From VXLM01 sp034421575 (GTDB lineage: Bacteria; Chloroflexota; Dehalococcoidia; Lucifugimonadales; VXLM01), in contig DAOUKG010000060.1 of NCBI GenBank assembly GCA_034421575.1, positions 1 to 64,000 on the forward strand: a DNA stretch of 64,000 nucleotides. Reading direction: 5' to 3'. Below are positions 24,453-32,439 of this stretch, piece after piece. A program made the translations under genes and the position numbers. The notes beneath the pieces were generated by a model. The model made no database searches and was not told where the DNA came from. It saw only the letters and a program-made list of their open reading frames with translations. Each line of letters starts with the position of its first letter. Positions within the stretch are counted from its first letter, which is position 1.

Positions 24453-26003
24453 ATGACCCACCCCAAGCGCATCGTCGTAAACGACGACGGATGGATAATG
24501 TCCCAGATCATGACTCCGGTGACCACGGCCGTTCTCAAGGAGCGGATCGTCGATACCTACGTGGACTCCGGATTGGACACCCTGTCATGGTGCATGGGAG
24601 ACACGAGCAGGCAGCGCTACGAGACGCTCGATGTTCTCGCTCAGTTGGACGACCCACCTAAGGGACGAGACAACGATGTCGCTTCCCAGAACCTCCGTCG
24701 ACTCATCGAGTCGGACGGAGGCCCCATCACGATCTTCACGAACCTCTGCCACGACATAGGTCTCAAGTTCCTCCCGTCGTTGAGGATGAACTCTCACTAC
24801 GCCAGTTCACTCACGAATGACAACGTCGGGGCCATCAGGCGCGACCACCCGGAATACCTGATCGGGAAGCCGAGGGAGGAGTTCATTCCAAACACCACCG
24901 ATTGGGGCAACCGCACGGGGCTTGACTACGCCCACCCCGAGGTTAGATCGCATGTCGCCGCCCTGGTTATCGACCTGTTCGAGCGCTTCGAGACCGACGG
25001 CGTGGAACTCGACTTCATGCGTCATCCCGCCTTCTTTAGGGTAGAAGAGGCCTACGGAAGCCGCCATCTGATAACTGACATGATGCGTCAGATCAGGGCG
25101 AGGATGGACGAGGTTTCCGCTTCGACCGGCCGAGACCTGGAGGTGCTCGTTCGAGTACCGCCCACGCTCTCCGACGCTGCCCGCATCGGCATTGACGTCG
25201 AGACGTGGATTCGCGAGAGGCTAGTGGACGCCGTCGCCGCCGGCGGAGGCTTCATTCCCCTTCACGCCCCAATTGAGGAGTTCGTAGAGGCGGCGGAGGG
25301 CACCGAGTGCCAAATCCTGGGCCCGGTGGAGTCATTGCGTCCGGCGACGGAGGAGGACTCCCTCCAAGCCATAGCCTCACGCCACTACGAGGGAGGTGCC
25401 TCGGGTCTCTACCTCTTCAACTACTGGCACAAGTCTGCCGATTGGAAGCGCAGGGTGTTCAACGTTCTTGCCGACCCTGAACTCCTGGCAGGCGCCACAA
25501 AGCGGTATGAGTTGGAGTTCATGGAGCGCCTCTCCCCCAACGACCTGCACTCGTATGCCTTCCGGTACGCGGTACCCCACGTGCAGTTGCCCGTGGACTT
25601 GGGCTTCAACCTGACGGGTCGTGGCGTGCTGCTGACCCTCACGATTGGCGACGACGTTGAACAGGCCGCCGCGGACGGCGAGATCGCGTGGTGTACGCTG
25701 GGGCTGGGCCTGACAAGCTTGACGGCGGAAGACGACATCGAGGTCCGGGTCAACGGCGTTCTCTTGCCGTCGGGAAGCGCTTCTCGTCAGTTCGGATCGT
25801 GGAGCCGCCAGGAGTGGACAAAATTTCCTGAACGACTCGCCCAAGTTGAGTATGAAGGTGGTGTGATCGAGTACGAACTCGACGGCCCGCCGTTCAGGAA
25901 GGGTAGGAACGAGATAGAAGTACGCACGATCATGCGGACGGTCATGAAAGATCAGACGCTGTCGCTGCGTCACGTGGAACTGCAGATCGAGTATGCCGAC
26001 TAG
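24453..26003 (+). CDS. Glycosidase-like TIM-barrel protein (GHL10-type)
   Basis: The 516-residue protein resembles bacterial putative glycoside hydrolases with a (beta/alpha)8 barrel. The clearest signs are 'DTLSWCMGDTSRQRY', 'LRMNSHYASSLTND' and 'RFETDGVELDFMRHPAFF', where the Asp-Glu-Asp cluster is in the right place for a catalytic or binding strand. The C-terminal 150 residues look like beta-sandwich. There is no signal peptide, so it should act in the cytosol. It converges with a minus-strand Gfo/Idh gene, sharing four bases at the stop codons. No carbohydrate specificity can be assigned. Confidence 0.7.
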   Translation: MTHPKRIVVNDDGWIMSQIMTPVTTAVLKERIVDTYVDSGLDTLSWCMGDTSRQRYETLDVLAQLDDPPKGRDNDVASQNLRRLIESDGGPITIFTNLCHDIGLKFLPSLRMNSHYASSLTNDNVGAIRRDHPEYLIGKPREEFIPNTTDWGNRTGLDYAHPEVRSHVAALVIDLFERFETDGVELDFMRHPAFFRVEEAYGSRHLITDMMRQIRARMDEVSASTGRDLEVLVRVPPTLSDAARIGIDVETWIRERLVDAVAAGGGFIPLHAPIEEFVEAAEGTECQILGPVESLRPATEEDSLQAIASRHYEGGASGLYLFNYWHKSADWKRRVFNVLADPELLAGATKRYELEFMERLSPNDLHSYAFRYAVPHVQLPVDLGFNLTGRGVLLTLTIGDDVEQAAADGEIAWCTLGLGLTSLTAEDDIEVRVNGVLLPSGSASRQFGSWSRQEWTKFPERLAQVEYEGGVIEYELDGPPFRKGRNEIEVRTIMRTVMKDQTLSLRHVELQIEYAD

Positions 26004-27070
26004 CCGACCGAAACCGTCCTTCCGGTCTCGGACGACTCGATGGCCGCCTCGATAACTTCCAGCACGTGGACCATGGCTTCAATCGGCGCGATTGCAGGCG
26101 CTCCGGTTCCGGATGCGATCAGGAACTGGCGGACGAACTCCTCGCCCGCCACGCCACCGTAAGCCGGAGAGTCGGACGGCTTGAATGAATAGTCCCGAAC
26201 ACCTCCCGAAACCCATCCTTCGGCAATACTGTGGAGGCTATATCCGCCACGCTCCGAGAGGGGGATACGAATATAGCCTTCCGTCCCCCGCAATCCCATG
26301 AACGCGTCGTATCTCGCGCCGGAGTACCCCGACGCGCTTCCCACCAGGTGGTATCCGGCGTGAAGCGTGCCGATCACCCCGCTGGAGAACCTGAGCACGA
26401 GGCACGCGGTGTCCTCCACGTCGATGGGGAATGGATTCTTCGTGGCGACCATCGCTGCCACCGACTCGATACTGTCGCTGAGCAGGTAGCAAAGACCGTC
26501 GATCTGATGACAGCCCAGCCACGATAGAATGCCGCTGCCGGCCTTCGCCTTGTCAAACAGCCAGAAGCTGGGATCGCGATACCTCACCTGTGACGTAACC
26601 TGGCGTGCCTCGACGGCCATGATGTCGCCCAGCGCTCCTCCTTCAACCGACCTCTTGACGTCGAGCATCACAGGATCGTTCCTCGACGTGAGCATGGTCC
26701 CCATCGTGAGGTTCTTGCTTCGGGCCGCATCGGCAATACCCCGCAGACGTTCGGCCGTCAGCGCTCCGGGCTTTTCGAAGAGAGCGGACTTCCCGACTTC
26801 AACCGCCGCGTCCAGCACTTCCGGGCACTCATCGTTCCGTACGGAAACCAGCAGGGCGTCTACATCCTGTTCGAGGAGCGTATCCAGTCGCTCGGTCTCG
26901 GAAGCGATCTTCGAGGACGCCTGCCTGATGCCGTCCCTGTCGCCTCCACCCAGATGGCAGACGTGGACGGATTCGACCTCGGGCAAGACCTCGAGAGTTC
27001 GCATGTGCATGAGCGAATGCGGGTTTTCCGATGTGACGAATCCTACAGAGAACTGGTCCTGCGTAGACAC
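26000..27070 (-). CDS. Gfo/Idh/MocA family oxidoreductase
   Basis: The 356-residue protein follows the Gfo/Idh/MocA layout. An N-terminal dinucleotide-binding part has 'VESVHVCHLGGGDRDG' in an unusual form, and 'ALLVSVRNDECPEV' with the signature 'ALFEKPGALT' (Glu-Lys-Pro) is present. The C-terminal alpha/beta sheet domain carries 'WLGCHQIDGLCYLL' with the catalytic-type histidine. Members oxidise or reduce sugars and inositols with NAD(P). Start is GTG. It is the last gene of the run of four minus-strand genes that begins at 30479, and may process the same sugar acid. Confidence 0.87.
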   Translation of the reverse strand: MSTQDQFSVGFVTSENPHSLMHMRTLEVLPEVESVHVCHLGGGDRDGIRQASSKIASETERLDTLLEQDVDALLVSVRNDECPEVLDAAVEVGKSALFEKPGALTAERLRGIADAARSKNLTMGTMLTSRNDPVMLDVKRSVEGGALGDIMAVEARQVTSQVRYRDPSFWLFDKAKAGSGILSWLGCHQIDGLCYLLSDSIESVAAMVATKNPFPIDVEDTACLVLRFSSGVIGTLHAGYHLVGSASGYSGARYDAFMGLRGTEGYIRIPLSERGGYSLHSIAEGWVSGGVRDYSFKPSDSPAYGGVAGEEFVRQFLIASGTGAPAIAPIEAMVHVLEVIEAAIESSETGRTVSVG

Positions 27071-27153
27071 TGAGCGTGACCTCCCAAGTGGAATGTGCGG
27101 CGTACTCGTGACTTGCCGCCATGACTGACGAAGGCGTGAAGTAACGGGCGGGA

Positions 27154-28266
27154 CTACCCTGCCAAGGCCGATCGAAGGCCCTCCGCCACTATCTCCGGTT
27201 CTCCGTCCCTGAGATTGTGCGCCACGAGGACAAGTGAATCGTCCCCGATGGCGTCGATCCTTATTCGGGGATTCATGCTGCCCAGAGCCTCCGATATGCC
27301 TGATGCGTCCTTGCCGAGGGCCTGAGTGTCGAGTGCTACGTTCAATGAGATTGCCATGTAGTTGTCGCTGGCGGCGATGGAAGTCGATTCGACCGTGCTC
27401 AGGCCACTAACCGCGTCTTCAATGATTCCGAGTTTGCCTCCCGCGATCAGAAGACGCTCCTCGTGGTCCATCGCGAACCATTCGCTGACCGCCGTTACCA
27501 CCCCTACGATCTCCTGCCGGTCCATCTTCATCGCCCTGCCGAACGGCTTGCCGGGTGCGATGAAACCATGACCCACTGCCGCGTCAACCAGGTCCTTCTT
27601 GCCGCACAGGAATCCGGTCGAGTGCGGCGCTCCCATGTACTTGCCCCCAAAGCAGGCAAGGTCGGCCTTCTGTGCGTTCTCGAGGAAGTAGTCAATAGGG
27701 TAGATCTGTGCGGCGCAGTCCGCCAGGATCGGCAGACCGTGATCGTGGGCGAGATTGGCCGCGTCGTCATAGCTGACCATTGAGTCAGTGTTGGTCCTGG
27801 TTACAAAGTAGACGATGCCCGCCGTGGACGGGCCGATGGCGGCTTCCATCTCCTCGATGGTGCACCCGTTCTCGTCGCCGACCTTGATGAGCTTCCCGCC
27901 GGGCACGCTATAGGCCCGGTCGTAGCCATAGGACTGGGCCTCCTGGAACACAAACTCATTCTTCATTCCCACCGTATCGGGCAGCTTTGCCATCTTGTCG
28001 GGATCGCTTCCGGTCATAATCGCAGCGGTGCTCAGGACAAGTGCCGAGAAGCACCCGGAGGTCGGATAGGCCGCCTCGACTCCCAGAGCCTCTGCAATAA
28101 CCTCACCTGACCGCGCGAGCAACTCCTCCATCTCGACCCAGTATCCACTGGCCTCGTCCATTGCGCGCTGGACCGCAGGAGTCGGCGTGGAGCCTCCCCA
28201 AATCGTCGTGTTTCCGCTTGCATTGATGACCGGGCGCGCGCCTAACCGCGTATAGATGTCCGTCAT
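27154..28266 (-). CDS. SelA-like PLP-dependent enzyme, copy 1
   Basis: This 370-residue fold-type I PLP protein belongs to the SelA/DgaE-like group. It starts 'MTDIYTRLGARPVINASGNT', has 'YPTSGCFSALVLST', D183 in 'LADCAAQIYP' and the PLP lysine K209 in 'ACFGGKYMGAPHS'. DgaE members are ammonia-lyases on amino-sugar acids. The ATG at 28266 follows AGGA and aligns with its neighbour; the longer frame from 28314 is unneeded. It is a tandem paralogue of 28362-29486, suggesting a heteromer or two related substrates. Confidence 0.86.
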   Translation of the reverse strand: MTDIYTRLGARPVINASGNTTIWGGSTPTPAVQRAMDEASGYWVEMEELLARSGEVIAEALGVEAAYPTSGCFSALVLSTAAIMTGSDPDKMAKLPDTVGMKNEFVFQEAQSYGYDRAYSVPGGKLIKVGDENGCTIEEMEAAIGPSTAGIVYFVTRTNTDSMVSYDDAANLAHDHGLPILADCAAQIYPIDYFLENAQKADLACFGGKYMGAPHSTGFLCGKKDLVDAAVGHGFIAPGKPFGRAMKMDRQEIVGVVTAVSEWFAMDHEERLLIAGGKLGIIEDAVSGLSTVESTSIAASDNYMAISLNVALDTQALGKDASGISEALGSMNPRIRIDAIGDDSLVLVAHNLRDGEPEIVAEGLRSALAG

Positions 28267-28361
28267 GTCTGTCCTTTCCTCATGGGGGCTCCCCTCGTCA
28301 CGTGTATGTGACAACCGGCCGTTCGGTGACGGGAGAACTGTTGGTTTCCCCGAATCGCCGG

Positions 28362-29486
28362 TTAGCGTAGCGCAGCGCGCAGACGTTCCGCAATGACCTC
28401 AGGCTGTCCTTCATGAAGCGTGTGGAGAGCGATGCGTATAGATGAATCGTCGTGCCCGACAAGTATGCTGGGACTCCCTGACGCCAGCTCGTCTGCAATG
28501 GCATCACCTGATGTAGCAAGTCCATGGGGGTCAAACTCCACCGTCAGAGCCGCCGCGGCATGACTCTCCACTCGCTGCACGTCCGTCGACACCCCGGGGA
28601 CGTCGTCGACGGCCTGCTGAATCACACGCGCCATGTTGAGCAGTCCCAGTATCCTGTCCTCGTGGTCGATTGTCAGCCACTCTTCGAGTGCAACGACCAT
28701 TCCGACGATTTCCTGGCGGTCGACCTTCATCGACCTGCCGAACGAGCGTGGCCGGTCTCCCGACTGAGACGCAACGAAGCCCTGCCGAGACGCCGCGTGC
28801 ACGAGGTCGGCGCGTCCGCACAGGAACCCCGTCGAACTCGGCGCCCCGAAGTACTTGCCGCCGAAGCACACAAGGTCGGCCGCCCCTGATATCCAGCGCA
28901 TCCGGTCAATGGGGTACGCTTGGTACGCGGCGTCGACGATTACGGGGACATCGTGCCTCTGACCAATCTCCATCGCCGCTGTGATGGATACGGTCGCCGG
29001 GTCTTCCGTACCGCGTGACTTGTCGACGTATCCAATGCCCGCCGTGTCCGGCCCGATGGCGTCCTCCATCTCCTGAACGGTGCAGCCCTCTTCATCGCCC
29101 ACGACCACGAGTGACCCGCCCGGAACGACGTAGCACCGGTCATAGAAATACCGCTGCTTGCGCTGGAAGATGAACTCGCTCTTCATGCCGGTCGTATCAG
29201 GGAGTTTGCCGAGATATTCCTTCTCAGTCCCCGCCATCACCCCTGCGGCGGCATGCAGGATCGCCGATGCGCACCCCGAAGTGATGAACGCTGCCTCGAC
29301 GCCAAGCAGTTTCGCAACTCGCTCACCCGTGCGCTCCATGAGTTCAGGCATGGAGCAATAGTAGTAATCGGCTTCCTCCATGGCCAGTTTGGCCCGCGCG
29401 CTTGGCGTCGAGCCGCCGAGGAAGGTCTTGTTGCCTATGCCGTTGATGACAGGGGTGACGCCGAGGCGGCTGTAGATGTCGGTCAT
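28362..29486 (-). CDS. SelA-like PLP-dependent enzyme, copy 2
   Basis: The 374-residue paralogue shares its opening ('MTDIYSRLGVTPVINGIGNK'), 'VPGGSLVVVGDEEGCTVQEM', D185 in 'VIVDAAYQAYP' and PLP lysine K211 in 'VCFGGKYFGAPSSTGFLCG' with copy 1. The two genes are 95 bases apart on the same strand. GAGGATG precedes the ATG. The upstream DapA-like aldolase gene is 18 bases away. The pairing of a PLP lyase with an aldolase recalls the DgaE-DgaF pathway of D-glucosaminate breakdown, though the substrate here is not known. Confidence 0.87.
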   Translation of the reverse strand: MTDIYSRLGVTPVINGIGNKTFLGGSTPSARAKLAMEEADYYYCSMPELMERTGERVAKLLGVEAAFITSGCASAILHAAAGVMAGTEKEYLGKLPDTTGMKSEFIFQRKQRYFYDRCYVVPGGSLVVVGDEEGCTVQEMEDAIGPDTAGIGYVDKSRGTEDPATVSITAAMEIGQRHDVPVIVDAAYQAYPIDRMRWISGAADLVCFGGKYFGAPSSTGFLCGRADLVHAASRQGFVASQSGDRPRSFGRSMKVDRQEIVGMVVALEEWLTIDHEDRILGLLNMARVIQQAVDDVPGVSTDVQRVESHAAAALTVEFDPHGLATSGDAIADELASGSPSILVGHDDSSIRIALHTLHEGQPEVIAERLRAALR

Positions 29487-29504
29487 TTCATCCTCATCGG
29501 TGCC

Positions 29505-30479
29505 CTAGTCGAAAGCCGAACCGTCCCAGTCGACCCACTCTCGAATTCCGCTCGCGTCGACCTGTCGCCGGTACGCCTCGATATGCTCCTCGGAGTAACC
29601 GACCTGCGCCGGGAAGTGCGGCCCTGTGTCCAGACCCAACACCTTAAGGCGCAGTCTTGCGTCAGGTCCCTCACCCATTCCCGCCCTCGACAACTCGCCG
29701 GGTCTGACGGCCTTGATTGGAGGATCTATCTGCATCGCGAGTTCAATGCGGTCAAACTCGCCCCAGCGCTTTTCCCGTACAAGCTGCAATCGGTGAAGAG
29801 AAAGCCGTGGCGCGACGTTGACCATGAAGTCCGTAAATCCCCGAGCGCCAAGCTGGTAGCCGATGGACAGAACGCTTCCGTTGCTGATGAAGCTCAACCG
29901 TTCCCCGAATAGGCGGATCATGCTCATGTAGTGCTGCACGTTCGTGGACGACCACTTGACTCCGGCGAAGTTCTCTATATCCGCAAGACGCTCTATCAGG
30001 GTCTGGGAGAAGTTGTACCCTCCGGGCATCGCCCACGGCGTGTTGTACGCCATGATGCCGATATCCGCGTGGTCGCCGATGTAGTCGTAGTGGCCAAAGA
30101 TCTCATCCTCGGTAGGCTGCATGTATCGAGGCGGCGCGCACTGGATGTAGTCCATTCCGAGATCGGCAGCGTACTTCGCCTTGCGCGCAGCTCGTCGGGC
30201 GCTTAGCTCGAATATGCCGATTCCCGTCGGCGCTCTGCCATCTGCCGCTTCTACAAGGGCATTTGCCATGGCCTCCCATTCGTAGTCGTCGAGGAAGTAG
30301 CCCTCTCCCAGGCCTCCGGCAATGAATATGACCGCGTTGCCTGCACCGATTCCCTGCTTGATCAGCCAGTTGATGTGTGTCTTTGACCGATCGATCTGAA
30401 GATTGTACTCGTCGTCATTGAACGTTGGCAGTGACACGGAGATCCCCGCCAGGTTTTTTCTTCTGTCCTCAGAGTTCAT
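29505..30479 (-). CDS. DapA-family aldolase/lyase
   Basis: The 324-residue protein is a class I aldolase of the dihydrodipicolinate synthase/N-acetylneuraminate lyase superfamily. It has 'VIFIAGGLGEGYFLDD' in place of the usual GTTGE loop, Y145 in 'GIMAYNTP' and the Schiff-base lysine K175 in 'FAGVKWSS'. The GGLGE variant argues against true DHDPS and for a keto-sugar-acid aldolase or dehydratase. It is the first gene of the operon with the two SelA-like enzymes and a Gfo/Idh dehydrogenase. GGAAGG lies before the ATG. Confidence 0.87.
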   Translation of the reverse strand: MNSEDRRKNLAGISVSLPTFNDDEYNLQIDRSKTHINWLIKQGIGAGNAVIFIAGGLGEGYFLDDYEWEAMANALVEAADGRAPTGIGIFELSARRAARKAKYAADLGMDYIQCAPPRYMQPTEDEIFGHYDYIGDHADIGIMAYNTPWAMPGGYNFSQTLIERLADIENFAGVKWSSTNVQHYMSMIRLFGERLSFISNGSVLSIGYQLGARGFTDFMVNVAPRLSLHRLQLVREKRWGEFDRIELAMQIDPPIKAVRPGELSRAGMGEGPDARLRLKVLGLDTGPHFPAQVGYSEEHIEAYRRQVDASGIREWVDWDGSAFD

Positions 30480-30506
30480 TCGATCCTTCCGTTGCTTTCC
30501 GGTTGT

Positions 30507-30911
30507 TCAATAGTCTTCGGCGACAGTCCAGTTCTCAACTGTGAGATCGGGCACCCGCCCAAAGTGGCGGACGTTGTTGGTAACGATGGTTGCGTTGAGA
30601 CTAAGCGCGTGCGCAGCAATCAAGGTGTCTAGAACGCCGATTGGGTTGCCACTGCCCTCAAGGTGGTCTCGGAGATGTCCATAGACACTTGCCGCATCTC
30701 GATTCCAGGGTAGGACTTGGAGCCTGTCGGCGTATTCCTTCAGTACATACACGTTGCGTTCGACAAAGTCCGATTTCACCGCCCCAAAGTACAGCTCCCC
30801 ATACGTTATCGTGGAAATGCAAAGACTCCTGGCTGTCACAGACTCGAAGCGTTTTAGGACACTTCGAGACCTTCTTCTGATGACCGAAACGGAGATATCA
30901 GTGTCCAGCAT
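30507..30911 (-). CDS. vapC: VapC-type PIN-domain toxin
   Basis: The 134-residue PIN domain starts 'MLDTDISVSVIRRR', with the first acidic residue D3. It continues with 'STITYGELYFGA' (Glu) and 'GVLDTLIAAHALSL' (Asp), and ends with 'IVTNNVRHFGRVPDL', where the fourth site is Asn. VapC toxins are magnesium-dependent RNases, usually cutting tRNA or rRNA. The ATG at 30911 lies eight bases after the VapB stop. The longer frame to 31013 overlaps vapB and is discarded. Confidence 0.92.
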   Translation of the reverse strand: MLDTDISVSVIRRRSRSVLKRFESVTARSLCISTITYGELYFGAVKSDFVERNVYVLKEYADRLQVLPWNRDAASVYGHLRDHLEGSGNPIGVLDTLIAAHALSLNATIVTNNVRHFGRVPDLTVENWTVAEDY

Positions 30912-30919
30912 GTAGAGAG

Positions 30920-31156
30920 TCAAGACCAGTCGCGTTCCTCCGCAGGCATATCTCTCGGTTCTACGGAAAAATCGTCTGAGACGACGGGAACCTCCTCGAA
31001 GAACTCCCTCCATGTAGAGACCCTCTTGGGGGACAGGACGACCCTATCGCCATCCTTCTCTATATAGACTTCTGAACCCTCAAATCGATATTCCTTTGGG
31101 ATTCTGACTGCTTGGCTTCGTCCATTCGTAAACAGTTTGGCTACCTTGCGCTCCAT
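30920..31156 (-). CDS. vapB: VapB-type AbrB-fold antitoxin
   Basis: The 78-residue protein is a swapped-hairpin AbrB/MazE-type antitoxin: 'MERKVAKLFTNGRSQAVRIP', 'YRFEGSEVYIEKDGDRVVLS', then an acidic C-terminal tail that should bind the toxin. It is directly followed by vapC, the standard antitoxin-toxin order, and probably represses its own promoter just upstream. A GGAGGA lies before the ATG. The pair is inserted between a catabolic operon and an SDR gene. Confidence 0.92.
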   Translation of the reverse strand: MERKVAKLFTNGRSQAVRIPKEYRFEGSEVYIEKDGDRVVLSPKRVSTWREFFEEVPVVSDDFSVEPRDMPAEERDWS

Positions 31157-31210
31157 TGACTGTCCTCCTCAAGGCATATCACACCGATATATACCATAGC
31201 ACATTTGGCG

Positions 31211-31966
31211 CTACGAGATCATCAAATCTCCGCCGTTGATGTCGAGCGACGCGCCGGTAATGTAGGCTGCTCTGTCCGACGAGAGGAACCCGACCAGTTC
31301 CGCGACTTCCGACGGCTCGGAGATGCGAGAGATGGGGAAACTCTCGAGATATGCCGTGAGTCGTTCTTGCGTGACGTTCTCTTGGACCATCTCCGTGTTG
31401 ACGAGTCCTGGGCAGACTGCGTTGACGGTGATGCCGAACGGGGCGAACTCCTTGGCCGCGGCACGGGTGAGGCCGAGGATGCCCGCCTTGGCCGCCGTGT
31501 AGTGCGGACCGCCGAGTGTGCTGACAGCCTTTCCTGCGGTGGACGAGAAGTTGACGATACGCCCCCAGCCGGAACTCTTCATGTAGGGAAGCACGGCCCG
31601 ACTGAACAGGTATGTGCCCTTCATGTTAACGTCAATTACGAGGTCCCACTCGTCCTCTTCCATTTCGGCGAGGGTGGTCGAGAACAGGATGCCGGCGTTG
31701 TTGACCAGGATGTCGATGCCTCCAAACGTTTCGGCGGCTGCCTCAACTACCCTGTCCACGTCGGCTTTGACCGTTACGTCGCCGGGAGCGGCAATTGCGG
31801 AACCGCCGAGCGCGTCAGCGACCCTCCGGGCGGCGTCGGCGTTCTTATCGTTGACAACAACGTTTGCTCCCCCATTCACAAAGTGCTGGGCCACAGCGCG
31901 GCCCATCCCTTGTCCTCCTCCCGTCACGATTGCAACTTTGCCGGAGAATTCGTCGTTGGCGCTCAT
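31211..31966 (-). CDS. Short-chain dehydrogenase/reductase
   Basis: The 251-residue classical SDR has the cofactor motif 'TGGGQGMGRAVAQ' and 'NNAGILFSTTL'. The catalytic Ser is in 'VNFSSTAGKAVS' and the Tyr-x-x-x-Lys in 'HYTAAKAG'. The 'VNDKNADAARR' acidic residue after strand 2 suggests NAD preference. It resembles FabG/3-hydroxyacyl or sugar alcohol dehydrogenases; the substrate is undetermined. It is transcribed away from gatC. Confidence 0.9.
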   Translation of the reverse strand: MSANDEFSGKVAIVTGGGQGMGRAVAQHFVNGGANVVVNDKNADAARRVADALGGSAIAAPGDVTVKADVDRVVEAAAETFGGIDILVNNAGILFSTTLAEMEEDEWDLVIDVNMKGTYLFSRAVLPYMKSSGWGRIVNFSSTAGKAVSTLGGPHYTAAKAGILGLTRAAAKEFAPFGITVNAVCPGLVNTEMVQENVTQERLTAYLESFPISRISEPSEVAELVGFLSSDRAAYITGASLDINGGDLMIS

Positions 31967-32102
31967 CTAAATCAACTCCAATAGTCTTCAGACTGCCTTT
32001 ATGGCCCCAAGGGTTCGGAGCATATAAACGCGTAAGGGAACTGTCAACACGGCTTACGCACCGGGGAAGACTCCTCTCGGCTAGTCACGACCCCTGCTCC
32101 TC

Positions 32103-32111
32103 TGCTAGAAT
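32103..32111 (+). promoter_or_regulatory. Extended -10 (TGC-TAGAAT) upstream of gatC
   Basis: TGCTAGAAT lies 38 bases before the gatC GTG start and is identical to the elements at 6553 and 14877-14885. The -35 region is poor. Confidence 0.5.
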
Positions 32112-32148
32112 TCCCCACGTTCCCAGTTTCGTCATCCGGAGTAGAATC

Positions 32149-32436
32149 GTGCCCCTCACTTCCGATGAAGTACGGCATATCGCCCTTCTGGCCAGAGTTG
32201 GCATGACCGACGATGAGATCGAGGTCATGCGCGAGCAACTCTCCGGCATTCTGGACCACTTTCGGGTACTGCAGCAGGCCGACACCGAAGGTGTGGAACC
32301 GACTGCGCATTCGGGCGATGCCCAATCCGTGTTGCGTGACGACGAACCTCGGGACAGCGTCCCTCTGGACGATGCACTGGGAAACGCCCCGCGCCGCGAA
32401 GGCGACTTCGTGCGCGTGCGCGCAGTCCTCGACTAG
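32149..32436 (+). CDS. gatC: Asp/Glu-tRNA amidotransferase subunit C
   Basis: GatC is the small stabilising subunit of the GatCAB enzyme that amidates mischarged Asp-tRNA(Asn) and Glu-tRNA(Gln). The 95 residues match the family: 'LTSDEVRHIALLARVGMTDD', 'LSGILDHFRVLQQADTEGVEPTAH' and 'LRDDEPRDS'. The start is GTG at 32149 with GGAG at 32138-32141; the open frame continues upstream without support. gatA follows after three bases. gatB is not in the window. Confidence 0.95.
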   Translation: MPLTSDEVRHIALLARVGMTDDEIEVMREQLSGILDHFRVLQQADTEGVEPTAHSGDAQSVLRDDEPRDSVPLDDALGNAPRREGDFVRVRAVLD

Positions 32437-32439
32437 CCC

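Noticed and set aside
30911..31013. Longer VapC starting at 31013
   Set aside because: The extra 34 residues overlap vapB in another frame; the ATG at 30911 starts the PIN domain eight bases after the antitoxin stop.
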